Shown in pieces: positions 41,537-51,368 of a stretch of DNA of 64,000 nucleotides; position 1 is the stretch's first letter; every line of letters starts with the position of its first letter. A model generated the notes under the pieces. It had not been told where the DNA came from. It saw only the letters and a program-made list of their open reading frames with translations, and made no database searches. The DNA comes from Paenibacillus sp. URB8-2 (lineage in GTDB: Bacteria; Bacillota; Bacilli; Paenibacillales; Paenibacillaceae). Both the position numbers and the translations under genes were made by a program. Location of the stretch: assembly GCF_013393385.1 (NCBI RefSeq), contig NZ_AP023239.1, forward strand, positions 4,774,001-4,838,000, given 5' to 3'.

Positions 41537-43462
41537 TCAATTTTTCCTCACATTTAAGTTGCTGTTTCCCTCAACATCCACCTTGAATTCGCCGGTGCCT
41601 ATTTTGCCGGAGACCGTTTTTTTGTCGATGACCAGTTCGGTGAAGTCTGTAACGATGTCTCCGTAGCCGCTGGAACCATTTATAGAATAATTCCCCTCCG
41701 CCGGCAAAAACAGATTGATATCGCCAACCGCGCTGTAAATATTCCAGTCCGCCTGTACATAAGGTGAACGGATATCGATGATTCCATTAAGAGACTGCGC
41801 ATTCAATACCGATCTGGCTTCGTTCACTTCGACGTTGCCGTTCTTGGTGGAGACATCGATATCGGCCCCGCTTCGTTCGGCGCTGATATTCCCGACAGCT
41901 GTTGAGAGTTTCAATCTCCCTGAAACATCCCAGGTCCGGATATCGCCTCCGCTCGTGGCAAGATCCACATCTCCCTGTATTTCTCTGACTCTGACTTCAC
42001 CGTTGTGGGTCTTTCCTTTGATATTCCCGAAAACCTTATGCAAAATAATCGGTCCATTGCCGGTTTCAAGATTAATGTCTTGAATCGCCTCCGTATTTTG
42101 CAGGGTGATGCCGCCATTCATTGTCGTGATATCCAGATTGAAACGGCGGCTGTCCGGAACGGCGATGTCCAAATCCATACGCGGCTGGCGCTTGCCCGAT
42201 TCACCGTAGGCCTTGCCCTTGGTCGCAAGCTTTATAGTGGCTCCTTCGGAAACTTCGATAAACGACTGGTCCGATACGGCTACCGCTCTTGCTCCATCCA
42301 ACTGGTCGACCCATACGGTGGCGGTAACTTCAATATCGTCAATCGGGCTTCGGTGTACGACTATGTCTCCGTTAATCGCATCAACGGCCAGCTTGGCGGA
42401 CCGCAGCTCCACCGGCACCTTCAGCACGGACTTCTGAAATTTGCTGCCCTTTGCTTCTCCGTAATCGACGGCTGCCGCCGTTAAATTGAGACTGACCTTA
42501 TTCCATAGATGCAGATAATGCTCCTGCTCAGAGACGATAAATACGCTGGCGCCAAGCAGGATGGCGGGCAAAAGCCCCCGAAGATCGAGACGGAATCCCG
42601 GACCGGCTCCGGCTCGCCGGGGACGCCGCGCCAAACCGTAAATCAACAGATATTCCACGCCCCATATGACCGGCACAACTGGCCACCATTTCAGCAGGAG
42701 CAGCATATCGTCGGTTCCCCTCAGCCAGTCCCGGAACAGCAGGATGCCGACTCCAACCAGCAGGACAGACGCTGTGAAGCGTCCGATCCGACGTTCTCTC
42801 CGTTCTCCTTGCCGGGGCATGAGCTTAATGCCGATTTCCCTTGCTGCAAAAATCACCCCGCCGGCAATCAAGAGAATTCCCACGGCCGCGCCTGCATGAT
42901 GCTCAATAAAGTACCGAAGCCAGGCCGGTCTTTGCCGGAAGAGAAACAACGTGATACCTCCCAGCAGCAGGAGCAGTCCGAATGAAATACCCGGTTCGCT
43001 GATAAAACGCCGGCGCCGAGGCTGAACGGAATCCGTATAGAGTTCCGCAGACACGGGCATTTTCCGGAGACGAACAATCCGGTCCGCCGATTGAAGGGCA
43101 TCATATACATTGTAGAAATAGACAACGGGAATAAGCAGGGCCAGCAAAATGAGAAGAGGCACATTGATCTGCATGCCGATGGAGGAGAAGTACAGCAGCG
43201 CCGCAATGTCCAGGACAATCAAAAACAGAAAGGATACCCCTTTTCGAAGAAGGCCCAAATATAAATGACCGGCCCCGGGTATAACGGCCGACAACAGACC
43301 GGCTATGAACTTGCGCTTGGCGGGCTGCCGCTTGGTCCGGGGAGGAATGATTTCTTCGCTGTCGCTTTGTTCCGCAAACTCAGGCTGCGTGCTGCCTCGT
43401 TCCGTTACAAATAAATACTCACGCTCTTCCCTCGACAACTCTATACGGGGATCATTTTTCAT
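41537..43462 (-). CDS. DUF4097-type adhesin-like membrane protein
   Basis: About 641 residues. The cytoplasmic N-terminus (1-65) is charged; residues ~65-370 form many hydrophobic helices, starting with a TM2-like motif (GLLSAVIPGAGHLYLG). The C-terminal ~270 residues are a right-handed beta-helix with DUF4097/DUF4098 repeats (FNLDITTMNGGITLQN, THNGEVRVREIQGDVDLATSGGDI). Such proteins often act as membrane-anchored partners of envelope-stress regulators, as LiaF does. Start at 43462 chosen because AAAGGAGA lies ten bases upstream. No function can be assigned with certainty. Confidence 0.72.
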   Translation of the reverse strand: MKNDPRIELSREEREYLFVTERGSTQPEFAEQSDSEEIIPPRTKRQPAKRKFIAGLLSAVIPGAGHLYLGLLRKGVSFLFLIVLDIAALLYFSSIGMQINVPLLILLALLIPVVYFYNVYDALQSADRIVRLRKMPVSAELYTDSVQPRRRRFISEPGISFGLLLLLGGITLFLFRQRPAWLRYFIEHHAGAAVGILLIAGGVIFAAREIGIKLMPRQGERRERRIGRFTASVLLVGVGILLFRDWLRGTDDMLLLLKWWPVVPVIWGVEYLLIYGLARRPRRAGAGPGFRLDLRGLLPAILLGASVFIVSEQEHYLHLWNKVSLNLTAAAVDYGEAKGSKFQKSVLKVPVELRSAKLAVDAINGDIVVHRSPIDDIEVTATVWVDQLDGARAVAVSDQSFIEVSEGATIKLATKGKAYGESGKRQPRMDLDIAVPDSRRFNLDITTMNGGITLQNTEAIQDINLETGNGPIILHKVFGNIKGKTHNGEVRVREIQGDVDLATSGGDIRTWDVSGRLKLSTAVGNISAERSGADIDVSTKNGNVEVNEARSVLNAQSLNGIIDIRSPYVQADWNIYSAVGDINLFLPAEGNYSINGSSGYGDIVTDFTELVIDKKTVSGKIGTGEFKVDVEGNSNLNVRKN

Positions 43463-43497
43463 TCGGACCTTCTCTCCTTTCTCGTGTAATCGCCGAA

Positions 43498-43968
43498 TCA
43501 ACGTTTGCCGCTCCGATTAAATTCGATTAGTTCGACACCGGGGGCTACTTCCGCGGAAGAAACGGGAACAAAGCCATGCTTGCGGTATAAAGAGACCGCC
43601 GGCTTATTCTTTTTACCCGTGGACACGATAAAACGCTCCTTGTCCGGATAAAGTGCGAATACATGCTCCAGCAGCCGCCCGGCAATTCCTTGGCGAAAAT
43701 GATCCGGACTGACCATCATGCGCGTAATCGTCAGGCTCTCCGGATGCTCTTCTTCCGTGGCTACAGCACCGGACAATTCCCCCTCTTCACTTAGGCAGCC
43801 GTAAAAATCCTCGCCGCAGCTTCTTAACGTATCCCGTGTTTCCAGCAGCGGAGGTATAGAATCAAACCCGATCAACTCCGCCTCCAGGCGATAGGCTTTA
43901 TGCTGAAGGCTCCACAGGCTTCTCAGGGTATCTTCGTCCTGCAGGTCCAGCTTCACTATTTTAGTCAT
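43498..43968 (-). CDS. GNAT-family N-acetyltransferase
   Basis: 156 residues with the acetyl-CoA site of the GNAT fold (MVSPDHFRQGIAGRLLEHVF) and the final beta strand SLYRKHGFVPV. Substrate unknown. It is 36 bp upstream of the DUF4097 gene on the same strand and may be co-transcribed with it. Confidence 0.82.
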   Translation of the reverse strand: MTKIVKLDLQDEDTLRSLWSLQHKAYRLEAELIGFDSIPPLLETRDTLRSCGEDFYGCLSEEGELSGAVATEEEHPESLTITRMMVSPDHFRQGIAGRLLEHVFALYPDKERFIVSTGKKNKPAVSLYRKHGFVPVSSAEVAPGVELIEFNRSGKR

Positions 43969-44052
43969 ACCGGGTATCTCCTTATATATTGCCGAAGGCC
44001 TGCCGCTGCCGACAAGCCTCCAGTATTAATTACCCATTTATTGTATCTTATG

Positions 44053-45492
44053 TTAACTGTTCAAAACTTCTGCCAGGAGCTTGTTGACAAGTCCCGGATT
44101 TGCCTTGCCTTTGCTTTCCTTCATGACTTGTCCGACAAGGAAGCCGATTGCTTTTTGTTTGCCGGCTTTATAGTCCTCCACCGATTGCGGGTTGGCCGCC
44201 ACGACCGCTTCCACGATCCCTTTGATCGCACCCTCGTCGCTGATCTGCACAAGACCCTTCTCTTCCACAATCTGCGCCGGAAGCTTGCCGGTTTCAAGCA
44301 TCTCTTTGAACACCGTTTTGGCAATTTTGCTGCTGATGGTGCCCTTATCGATCAATCCGATCATTTCGCCAAGCCCCTGCGGTGTAATCTTCACCTCAGA
44401 CAGCTCAAGATTGTTTCCGTTCAGAAAAGCAAGCAGATCGCCCATAATCCAGTTGGCGACGGCTTTGGCATCTCCGGTGTAGTTCAGGCTTCCTTCAAAA
44501 AAGTCGGCGAGCGGCTTGGAGGCCGTGATTACTCCGGCATCGTAAGCGGGCAGGCCATATTCCTCGCTGTAACGGGCACGCCGCGCATCCGGAAGCTCGG
44601 GAATGGAAGAACGAACGGCTTCTCTCCAAGCGTCGTCGATATGCAGAACGATAAGATCCGGATCGGGAAAATACCGGTAGTCATGCGCTTCTTCCTTGCC
44701 CCGCATGGAAAGTGTCTTGCCCTGGGCGTCATCCCAGCGCCGGGTCTCCTGCACGACCTCGCCGCCGCCGTCAAGAATTTCCGCCTGGCGGTACTCTTCA
44801 TACTCCAGACCGCGCAGCACGCCGCGGAAAGAGTTCATGTTCTTCAGTTCGGCGCGGATGCCGAATTCCTCTTGGCCGATGGGCCGCAGGCTGATGTTCG
44901 CATCGCAGCGCATGGAGCCTTCTTCCATCTTAACGTCGGAAACGTCGCAGTACTGCATAATGGCGCGAATCTTCTCCAGATAAGCCCGCGCCTCTTCCGG
45001 CGAGCGCAGATCGGGTTCGGAGACGATTTCGATCAGCGGAGTTCCCACCCGGTTAAAGTCGACGAGTGAGGCAAAGCCGCCGTCCACATGCGTCAGCTTC
45101 CCGGCATCCTCTTCCAGATGCAGCCGGGTAATGCCGATTCGCTTCGTTTCGCCATTCACTTCGATATCAATCCATCCGTTCAGGCCGATCGGCTGATCAA
45201 ACTGCGAAATCTGATAAGCCTTCGGTGAATCGGGATAAAAGTAGTTTTTGCGGTCAAACTTGCTGACATCGCCAACCGTGCAGTTCAGCGCCATGGCCGC
45301 TTTCATTGCATAATCTACCGCCTGGCGGTTCAGCACGGGCAGTACGCCGGGATGGCCCAGGCATACGGGACAGGTGTGCGTATTGGGCGGCGCGCCGAAT
45401 TCCGTGGAGCAGCCGCAGAAAATTTTGGACTTGGTATGAAGCTCGACGTGAACCTCCAGTCCAATGACTGTTTCATACTTGGATGATGGCAT
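44053..45492 (-). CDS. gatB: Aspartyl/glutamyl-tRNA amidotransferase subunit B
   Basis: Subunit that recognises mischarged Glu-tRNA(Gln) or Asp-tRNA(Asn). N-terminus [23 protein letters not shown] with the zinc cysteines (CGC, CPVC) and signature [17 protein letters not shown]; a C-terminal helical YqeY-like tail. 479 aa is normal. Last gene of the gatCAB operon, 30 bp after gatA. Confidence 0.96.
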   Translation of the reverse strand: MPSSKYETVIGLEVHVELHTKSKIFCGCSTEFGAPPNTHTCPVCLGHPGVLPVLNRQAVDYAMKAAMALNCTVGDVSKFDRKNYFYPDSPKAYQISQFDQPIGLNGWIDIEVNGETKRIGITRLHLEEDAGKLTHVDGGFASLVDFNRVGTPLIEIVSEPDLRSPEEARAYLEKIRAIMQYCDVSDVKMEEGSMRCDANISLRPIGQEEFGIRAELKNMNSFRGVLRGLEYEEYRQAEILDGGGEVVQETRRWDDAQGKTLSMRGKEEAHDYRYFPDPDLIVLHIDDAWREAVRSSIPELPDARRARYSEEYGLPAYDAGVITASKPLADFFEGSLNYTGDAKAVANWIMGDLLAFLNGNNLELSEVKITPQGLGEMIGLIDKGTISSKIAKTVFKEMLETGKLPAQIVEEKGLVQISDEGAIKGIVEAVVAANPQSVEDYKAGKQKAIGFLVGQVMKESKGKANPGLVNKLLAEVLNS

Positions 45493-45521
45493 GATTATCT
45501 CTTTCCCTCCTTATGGACCGT

Positions 45522-46979
45522 CTACAGCTGCGGACGCTGCTTATGATGATCGGTATGCTGTTCATAGGCGTGCGCGACGCGCAGCACCGTGCTTTCATCG
45601 AATTCTTTGCCTATTATCTGCAGCCCGACAGGCAGTCCTTCGGCAAAACCGCAAGGAATGCTGACTGCGGGGATGCCGGCAAGATTGACCGGAATGGTCA
45701 AAATATCGTTCAAGTACATGGTAAGCGGGTCCTCGGTCTGGGAGCCAAGCTTAAATGCCGTCGTAGGCGCGGTCGGACCGATTACCACATCGTATTTCTT
45801 AAATACTTCGTCAAAATCCTGCTTGATCAGCGTACGCACTTTCTGTGCCTTCAAATAATAGGCATCGTAGTAGCCCGAGCTGAGCGCATAGGTTCCGAGC
45901 ATAATCCGGCGCTTCACTTCCGGGCCAAAACCATGGCTGCGCGAGTTGTGATACAGATCGAGCAGACCGCCGCCCTCGTCGACACGAACGCCGTAGCGCA
46001 CCCCGTCGAAGCGGGCCAGATTGGAGGAAGCCTCCGAGGAAGCGAGCAGATAATAGGTCGCTACCGCATATTCGGTATGCGGGAGGGAAACCTCTTCCCA
46101 AACCGCGCCGAGATCTTCCAGCACTTTAAGCGCAGACAGTACCGTCTCGCGGACGGAAGCGTCGACGCCTTCGCCGATGTATTCCTTCGGCACGGCAATG
46201 CGCAGGCCTTTGATATCGCCGGTAAGGGCGCTCAAATAGTCGGGAATGTCGACCTTGGCGGACGTGGAATCCTGGGCGTCATAGCCGGCAATCGCCTGCA
46301 GCACATAGGCGGAGTCCTCAACGGTCCGCGTCAGCGGTCCGATCTGGTCAAGCGAGGACGCGAACGCCACGAGGCCGTAGCGGGAGACGAGCCCGTAGGT
46401 CGGCTTCAGGCCGACAACGCCGCAGTACGAAGCGGGCTGGCGGATCGAGCCGCCGGTGTCGGAGCCGAGGGCAAAGAATACCTCGCCTGCAGCCACCGCC
46501 GCAGCTGAGCCGCCGCTGGAACCGCCGGGCACGCGTTCCAAATCCCAGGGATTGCGCACCGCTCCGTAAGCGGAGTTCTCGTTCGAGCCGCCCATGGCGA
46601 ACTCGTCCATATTCAGCTTGCCGATCGTCACGGCATCCGCCTGGCGAAGCTTGGCGGCAACGGTCGCGTCGTAAATCGGCTGATAATTATCCAGAAAACG
46701 GCTCGCACAGGTCGTACGCAGCCCTTTGGTCACAATGTTGTCCTTGATGCCCGCAGGCAGCCCAAACAGCAAACCTCTTGCCGCTCCGGAGGCCAGCTTG
46801 TCATCCAGTTGACGGGCCGCCGCGCGGGCGCCTTCTTCATTAAGCGTCAGGAAAGCGTGCACATCGCCATCCACCCGTGCAATTGCCGACAGGGACTCCT
46901 CGGTCAGCTCGCTGGCCGAGGTTTGCGAGGCATGCAGCATATTATGTAATTCAGACAACCGATATTGAAACAGGCTCAA
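45522..46979 (-). CDS. gatA: Aspartyl/glutamyl-tRNA amidotransferase subunit A
   Basis: Amidase-signature enzyme that releases ammonia from glutamine and transfers it to the tRNA-bound amino acid. The Ser-cisSer-Lys triad is visible: Lys in [10 protein letters not shown], and serines in [18 protein letters not shown] and [13 protein letters not shown]. 485 aa as expected; middle gene of the operon. Confidence 0.96.
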   Translation of the reverse strand: MSLFQYRLSELHNMLHASQTSASELTEESLSAIARVDGDVHAFLTLNEEGARAAARQLDDKLASGAARGLLFGLPAGIKDNIVTKGLRTTCASRFLDNYQPIYDATVAAKLRQADAVTIGKLNMDEFAMGGSNENSAYGAVRNPWDLERVPGGSSGGSAAAVAAGEVFFALGSDTGGSIRQPASYCGVVGLKPTYGLVSRYGLVAFASSLDQIGPLTRTVEDSAYVLQAIAGYDAQDSTSAKVDIPDYLSALTGDIKGLRIAVPKEYIGEGVDASVRETVLSALKVLEDLGAVWEEVSLPHTEYAVATYYLLASSEASSNLARFDGVRYGVRVDEGGGLLDLYHNSRSHGFGPEVKRRIMLGTYALSSGYYDAYYLKAQKVRTLIKQDFDEVFKKYDVVIGPTAPTTAFKLGSQTEDPLTMYLNDILTIPVNLAGIPAVSIPCGFAEGLPVGLQIIGKEFDESTVLRVAHAYEQHTDHHKQRPQL

Positions 46980-47004
46980 AATGTCATCTCCCTACCTATT
47001 CAGA

Positions 47005-47292
47005 TTATTCCAAAACCGCCGGCACTTTAAATTGTCCATCCTCTTCTTCCGGCGCGTTCAGCATCGCGTCCTCAACGGAAAGGCTCTCCTTCACGACATC
47101 CTCGCGCATGACATTGCTGACATGCAGCACATGTGTCGTCGGCTGGACGCCTTCCGTATCCAGTCCGCCCAATTTCTCCGCATATTGTAAAATGGCGTTC
47201 ATCTGCTCCGTAAACATAGCCTCTTCTTCCGGGCTTAAATGCAGGCGGGCCAGCCGGGCCACATGCTGCACATCCTTGATGGTAATGCTCAT
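47005..47292 (-). CDS. gatC: Aspartyl/glutamyl-tRNA amidotransferase subunit C
   Basis: 95-aa GatC that tethers GatA and GatB: start MSITIKDVQHVARLARLHLSPEEEAMF and ending with the conserved VPAVLE. First gene of gatCAB, with GGAGG before the ATG. It completes the transamidosome module used by Bacilli that lack GlnRS. Confidence 0.95.
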   Translation of the reverse strand: MSITIKDVQHVARLARLHLSPEEEAMFTEQMNAILQYAEKLGGLDTEGVQPTTHVLHVSNVMREDVVKESLSVEDAMLNAPEEEDGQFKVPAVLE

Positions 47293-47343
47293 TTTGCGTA
47301 TCCCTCCTGTTTAAAGGGCTAAAGCGCCCGGATAACGTTACTA

Positions 47344-47372
47344 ATTATATTGTAGAAACGTGGACAATTCAA
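47344..47372 (-). promoter_or_regulatory. gatCAB promoter
   Basis: Minus-strand TTGAAT (47367-47372) and TATAAT (47344-47349) with a 17-bp spacer, about 50 bp upstream of gatC. Confidence 0.75.
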
Positions 47373-47441
47373 TGCGGTTATGCTCCGCGGGATGCAGGGA
47401 ATATACACCTGATAAAACCTATGGAAACGGACGAAAACAAG

Positions 47442-47465
47442 AAAAGCACCGAACGGGTGCTTTTG
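47442..47465. terminator. Short bidirectional terminator
   Basis: AAAAGCACC pairs with GGTGCTTTT around a 5-nt loop, followed by TG and A-run. It sits in the gap upstream of gatC, outside any gene; it may stop read-through from outside the operon. Confidence 0.6.
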
Positions 47466-47523
47466 TAAAAAGCTGCCTGAGTCCCTCTTAAGCCGAGTTC
47501 TCCCTTGGCAGCAGTTATTATAA

Positions 47524-47650
47524 TCGGGAAGCTAAGCTTTCCGATATCCAAGAAGAAACGCTGCGCCTTCCTTTAAGGAGAGGCCCCGTTTCCCGTCAAA
47601 ATATAAGGAAAAAGATAAGCGCGAGGCTTATACTTTCTTATATTTTGAAA
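47524..47650. repeat. Dispersed structured repeat, copy 1 (composite)
   Basis: Begins with a hairpin (ATCGGGAAGC/GCTTTCCGAT), then the repeat core AGAAGAAACG...CCGTTTCCCGTCAAAATATAAG, and then a second hairpin with ATAAGC/GCTTAT nested inside AAAATATAAG/CTTATATTTT. It closely resembles the elements at 51697, 63263 and 63366. It lies between gatC and the 47675 gene. Confidence 0.75.
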
Positions 47651-47673
47651 AAAACCGGCTTGCGCCGGCTTTT
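47648..47673 (-). terminator. Terminator of the 47675 gene
   Basis: CCGGC/GCCGG stem with short TTGC loop, A-run to the left giving U-tract for leftward transcription; it directly follows the stop codon. Confidence 0.85.
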
Positions 47674-47674
47674 C

Positions 47675-48058
47675 TTAAATCCAGGCCCGGAGATTCACCT
47701 GTTTGATGAATTCCGCCTGGGACATGTTTTCCTTGAGACTAGTCTCTATATCTTCCGCCTGCTCGGCCTCACCGTTCATCAATTGGTAAAACAGCTTCTC
47801 GTTGTGCGTGGACAAGGCATAATCGATCAATGCCTCTCGCGTAGTTCTCTCCGCTTCCTCAACCAGCAGATCCGCTTCCGTCTCGACGTCTTCCGCCGTG
47901 ACGTAGAAGTTCCGGTTCGCCTGAGGGATGCGAATGACATAATCAAACGCATTATCAGGATTGCGGTCGTAAGCGATCACGTATCCGTAATCCCCGATAG
48001 GAAGATTCTGCTCGAAAGCGTCCGCGACAATGACAACCTTTTCTCCTAAACGCAGCAT
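47675..48058 (-). CDS. Conserved hypothetical protein (127 aa)
   Basis: I do not recognise a family. The N-terminal ~60 residues look like a small beta-barrel (LGEKVVIVADAF, GYVIAYDRNPDNAFDYVIRIP), and the C-terminal half is an acidic helix pair. Start at 48058 because AGGAGG lies just upstream; a longer start at 48103 is possible but lacks a site. It sits between the gatC region and the sigY operon on the same strand as both. Confidence 0.6.
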   Translation of the reverse strand: MLRLGEKVVIVADAFEQNLPIGDYGYVIAYDRNPDNAFDYVIRIPQANRNFYVTAEDVETEADLLVEEAERTTREALIDYALSTHNEKLFYQLMNGEAEQAEDIETSLKENMSQAEFIKQVNLRAWI

Positions 48059-48211
48059 CGCCCTACCTCCTGAGCCAATATCTTTCGTGTTGTGCTTTTT
48101 CACAGTCTACTAAAAAATGATAGACCTGTCTACAGGAAGAAACGGCGCAAAATTGAAAATATACTCAAAAATATGAAATTGAAAAAAAGTTGTTACATTT
48201 TCGGCGAAGGA

Positions 48212-48994
48212 CTAAAATCGCGGCAGTTTATTGCGTCCAAACGATAGCGAGGCGCCCAAAAAGCAAAGAACAATGAGCGCAATTCCCGACAGTACCGGAA
48301 AAATCCAAGCGACCGGCGCGGCGGTCTGCTGCGTGAGCGCCTGCGCAGACAGCTGCGGCAGAGCGGCAGGCGACCAGTTCAGCGGCCGGGGCAGCAAAGA
48401 GTGCAGCAGCGCCAATCCCGCCGCGGCCGCGAGCGACAGAAAGGCCGCGGCCGGAGCGCGGAGGCAGGCGCTGAACAGGAGCGTAAGCGAGACAGCGCAC
48501 ATCAGCCATAATCCGTACAGGGCCGACGCGGCCAGCACCTCGCTCCAGGAAAGGCTGCCGATTAACCGAATGGTATAATAGCCTGCGAATGCGGCTCCTA
48601 GCCCCAAAGACAGAGCGAGTAAAGTCAGCTGCGCCAGCCATTTGGCGGAAGCGGCCGCAAATGGAGTCAGCGGCCTGGCCAGCACCAGCTCCGCGGCTCC
48701 TCCCTCCCGCTCGCCGGCAAAGCTGTTCATCGCCGAAAGCGCGAGCACCAGCAGGCCGATTGTGCCGTACTGCCCGATCGACTTGGCCATGACTTCCCCC
48801 GCTCCCGGCATCTTGTACAATTCCAGCATCCCCGGGGGCATATCGCCCGACATTCTCAAAATCTCAGGCATATAATAGGCCGATATCGGCTGCATTATGC
48901 CGAGGATGATAAATACGACCGGTATCCACAGCAGCTTGTAGCTGCGAACCGCCTCCAGCATTTCTTTCCTGTAAAAAATCAAAGCGTTTCTCAT
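48212..48994 (-). CDS. yxlG: ABC-2 type transporter permease (YxlG)
   Basis: Six hydrophobic helices with an N-terminal cytoplasmic segment (NALIFYRKEMLEAVRSYKLLW) and a large loop after helix 1, the ABC-2 permease pattern. It overlaps yxlF by 4 bp. With yxlF it forms the exporter encoded by the B. subtilis sigY operon; its substrate is unknown. Confidence 0.83.
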   Translation of the reverse strand: MRNALIFYRKEMLEAVRSYKLLWIPVVFIILGIMQPISAYYMPEILRMSGDMPPGMLELYKMPGAGEVMAKSIGQYGTIGLLVLALSAMNSFAGEREGGAAELVLARPLTPFAAASAKWLAQLTLLALSLGLGAAFAGYYTIRLIGSLSWSEVLAASALYGLWLMCAVSLTLLFSACLRAPAAAFLSLAAAAGLALLHSLLPRPLNWSPAALPQLSAQALTQQTAAPVAWIFPVLSGIALIVLCFLGASLSFGRNKLPRF

Positions 48995-49911
48995 ACTCCC
49001 ACCGCTTCCATGAATACGTCTTCCAGAGACAGGGAACCCGCTTCGAAGCGCATCAGCGGAATTCCGCGATCGGCCGCTTCCCGGAGAATCGCGGACCTTG
49101 CAGCCTCCATGTCCCCTACCTTCAGAAATACGGAGCCGTCTCCTTCCATGCGGCTCTCGTGAATATAAGAACGGGTATTCAGTGTTTCAAGCCACAGCAG
49201 AGCTTCCTTCCGCTGCTCCACGCGCAGGGTAATGACCGGCCGGTTGTACTTGGCTCGAAGGGAAGACAGCGACCCCTGCTCGGCAATGACTCCATGATTC
49301 ATCATAATAATGTCGTCACAGACCTCTTCGGCATCATGCAGCACATGCGTTGAAAAAATAACGCTGGTCTCCCTGCCGATTTCACGCAGCAGTTCCATAA
49401 TCTCGCGGCGGCCGATCGGATCAAGCGCCGATACCGGCTCATCCAGCAGCAGGAGGCGCGGGGCGTGTACAAGCGCCTGCGCAAGCCCCAGGCGCTGCTT
49501 CATGCCTCCGGAGTAGCCGCCGATCCGTCGCTTCGCGGCGTCTTTAAGCCCCATCCGCTCAAGCATGGCCTCTGCCCGGCCCGCAGCCTCCTTCCTGCCC
49601 ATACCGCTAAGTCTTGAAGCGAAGAGGAGATACTCTTCCCCGGTCATCCAGTTATAGAAAGAGGGGGATTGGGGAAGATAACCAATCTGCTTGCGGTAAT
49701 CCTTCCCAATCGGCTTACCGTTGAATAAAATACTCCCACGGCTTGGGTTTAACAGGCCCGCAAGCATTCGCAGCGTGGTCGTCTTGCCGGCGCCATTGGG
49801 GCCAAGCAGGGCGACGCAGCGCCCCTGCTCCATGTTAAAGCTGATTCCGTCCACGGAAGGTTGCCCGTGAAAAACCTTGTGAAGTCCCGAAACTTGAAGC
49901 AGCGGCGGCAT
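48991..49911 (-). CDS. yxlF: ABC transporter ATP-binding protein (YxlF)
   Basis: 306-aa ATPase with Walker A GPNGAGKTT, Q-loop, signature YSGGMKQRLGLAQAL, Walker B RLLLLDEPVSALDP and switch His (FSTHVL). A ~80-residue C-terminal extension is typical of ABC-2 partner ATPases. The ATG at 49911 overlaps the yxlE stop as TAATG; longer frames upstream only read through yxlE in another frame. Confidence 0.88.
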   Translation of the reverse strand: MPPLLQVSGLHKVFHGQPSVDGISFNMEQGRCVALLGPNGAGKTTTLRMLAGLLNPSRGSILFNGKPIGKDYRKQIGYLPQSPSFYNWMTGEEYLLFASRLSGMGRKEAAGRAEAMLERMGLKDAAKRRIGGYSGGMKQRLGLAQALVHAPRLLLLDEPVSALDPIGRREIMELLREIGRETSVIFSTHVLHDAEEVCDDIIMMNHGVIAEQGSLSSLRAKYNRPVITLRVEQRKEALLWLETLNTRSYIHESRMEGDGSVFLKVGDMEAARSAILREAADRGIPLMRFEAGSLSLEDVFMEAVGV

Positions 49912-50099
49912 TATTCTTTCCTCCCAATCGTAAAATAGGCAAGGCTGCCGAGCAGATTGCCGAGCAGAATAATGATTGCCCACATCCACTTCGGTCCGCG
50001 CACACTGCGCGCTCTGGCCAGGGAGACCAGTCCGATGACGGCCAGCAATCCCTGCAGCGCAAAGAGCGGCCATAGCAATGACAAATCGATTGTCTTCAT
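49911..50099 (-). CDS. yxlE: PLDc_N-domain small membrane protein (YxlE)
   Basis: 62 residues, two hydrophobic helices with KWMWAIIILLGNLLGSLAYFTIGRK, the PLDc_N motif. In B. subtilis YxlE with YxlD acts as an anti-sigma-type pair on SigY. Stop and yxlF start overlap. Confidence 0.78.
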   Translation of the reverse strand: MKTIDLSLLWPLFALQGLLAVIGLVSLARARSVRGPKWMWAIIILLGNLLGSLAYFTIGRKE

Positions 50100-50120
50100 A
50101 CCACATTCCACCCTTAGAAT

Positions 50121-50363
50121 TTATTTCCTGATCCTCTTATCCTCTTCCGCGATTTCCTTCCGTTTCTGACGGTTTTCGGGAAATACAACAAGCAGCAGAT
50201 AGAGAACCGTCGGTAATGGGAACGTTGTCATTCCCCACAACCCCCAGAACCAGTGCCACCTTCCCCGGGCGCGGGCGTCACGAAACAACAGCGCGCCCTG
50301 GGTCATCAGCACCGTCGCGAGTACGGCCCAAGCCCATAAAGGCATACTGGATTGCTCTTTCAT
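50121..50363 (-). CDS. yxlD: Small membrane protein (YxlD)
   Basis: 80 residues: two transmembrane helices (about 8-25 and 43-62) joined by a basic loop (RDARARGRW), and a charged tail (KRKEIAEEDKRIRK). Its place between yxlC and yxlE in the sigY operon gives the name; sequence similarity alone is weak. It overlaps yxlC by four bases (ATGA). Confidence 0.7.
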   Translation of the reverse strand: MKEQSSMPLWAWAVLATVLMTQGALLFRDARARGRWHWFWGLWGMTTFPLPTVLYLLLVVFPENRQKRKEIAEEDKRIRK

Positions 50364-50767
50364 CTCCGTTCACCGCGCCCTTTCCGCCCGCGACGCATTG
50401 CCGCCGCTATAATTCCTGCGATAGGAACAAGCCCTTGAACCGTCCAATACACCGGCGGCGCCGAAGTGATCGCGAGCAGGGAGAACCCGAGAATAAACAG
50501 GGAGACAAGCCCGAACAGCAGCCATTCCCGCAGCGCCCGGCGGCGATGTCTTTCGGATGCGGCAATAAGCTGGGCCTGCAACATGCCTAGCGGAGGCGGT
50601 CCGGCTTCATCGTCGTACGCGCGGTCCAGCCGTTCCAAGCCCGCTAAAAGCTCCGGCAGCGCAATTTCCGCCGGCACTGGCCCTTCCGCAGCCTTCAGCC
50701 GGCCTTCCTTATCCGGCGCATCCCCCGGCTTGCGGCCGTTATCCGGACCGGTCATGTCGTTAGTCAT
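50360..50767 (-). CDS. yxlC: YxlC-family protein (DUF5345)
   Basis: 135 residues: an acidic N-terminal half (LPELLAGLERLDRAYDD) and two C-terminal helices (about 88-106 and 110-125). In B. subtilis the yxlC product is a membrane negative regulator of SigY. The start overlaps the end of sigY (ATG inside GATGACTAACG). Confidence 0.75.
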   Translation of the reverse strand: MTNDMTGPDNGRKPGDAPDKEGRLKAAEGPVPAEIALPELLAGLERLDRAYDDEAGPPPLGMLQAQLIAASERHRRRALREWLLFGLVSLFILGFSLLAITSAPPVYWTVQGLVPIAGIIAAAMRRGRKGRGERR

Positions 50768-51290
50768 CCATTTTCATCTCCTCTCGCAGCTGCTTCAGTC
50801 CATACGCCGCGCGCGACTTGGCCGTCCCTTCAGGGATTCCCAGAATTTTGCCGATCTCCCCATAGCTGTAGCCGTAGTAATGCTTGAGCAGCAGTGCAAT
50901 CCGCTGGGGAGAAGAAACGCGGGAAAGAGAGTCCAGCACATCGCTCCACTCTTCGCCTTTAGTCTCGAATTGCCAGCGGATCGACCGCATGCCCTGCTCC
51001 CGCCGAATCCACTCTTCTTCACGGCTGCGCCGTCTCAGCCTGTCGATATACAACCGGGTCGCTATCGTAATCATCCAGGATGAGAACGAGGATGAACCGT
51101 TGTATGAAGTCATCTTCTCCATGCATCTGACTATCGTATCCTGGGTGACGTCTTCCGCCAGCTGAGGGTCCATTGTTGCTTTCAGCAAATATTTGTACAA
51201 AAAAGAATAGTGATTCTGAAACAGCTGCGCCAGCGCAAAACGGTCACCGTGCTGCGCCTGGCGGATCAATCCAAGTTCCTCGTCGCTCAT
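50760..51290 (-). CDS. sigY: ECF sigma factor SigY
   Basis: 176-aa ECF sigma factor. Region 2 includes LAQLFQNHYSFLYKYLLKATMD and DVTQDTIVRCMEKM; region 4 has LLLKHYYGYSYGEIGKILGIPEGTAKSRAAYGLKQL. First gene of sigY-yxlCDEFG, an operon order identical to B. subtilis, where SigY is held in check by the membrane proteins and expressed under nitrogen starvation or stress. An ECF promoter recognised by SigY itself lies upstream. Confidence 0.88.
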   Translation of the reverse strand: MSDEELGLIRQAQHGDRFALAQLFQNHYSFLYKYLLKATMDPQLAEDVTQDTIVRCMEKMTSYNGSSSFSSWMITIATRLYIDRLRRRSREEEWIRREQGMRSIRWQFETKGEEWSDVLDSLSRVSSPQRIALLLKHYYGYSYGEIGKILGIPEGTAKSRAAYGLKQLREEMKMDD

Positions 51291-51324
51291 CGGTTCTCCC
51301 GCCGTTTATTTTTTTCATATGTAA

Positions 51325-51350
51325 TACGATTGGCATGAAGAAATCGTTCA
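51325..51350 (-). promoter_or_regulatory. ECF (SigY-type) promoter of the sigY operon
   Basis: Minus-strand TGAACG (51345-51350) and CGTA (51325-51328) with a 16-bp spacer, close to the TGAAC-N16-CGT(C/A) form recognised by SigY. It lies 35 bp upstream of the sigY ATG. Autoregulation is inferred from this. Confidence 0.72.
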
Positions 51351-51368
51351 AAGGCTTCCAAAAAAAAT

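Noticed and set aside
48130..48175. Possible fifth copy of the dispersed repeat (AGGAAGAAACGGCGC)
   Set aside because: Only the first 13 bases agree; the stems and the end of the element are absent.
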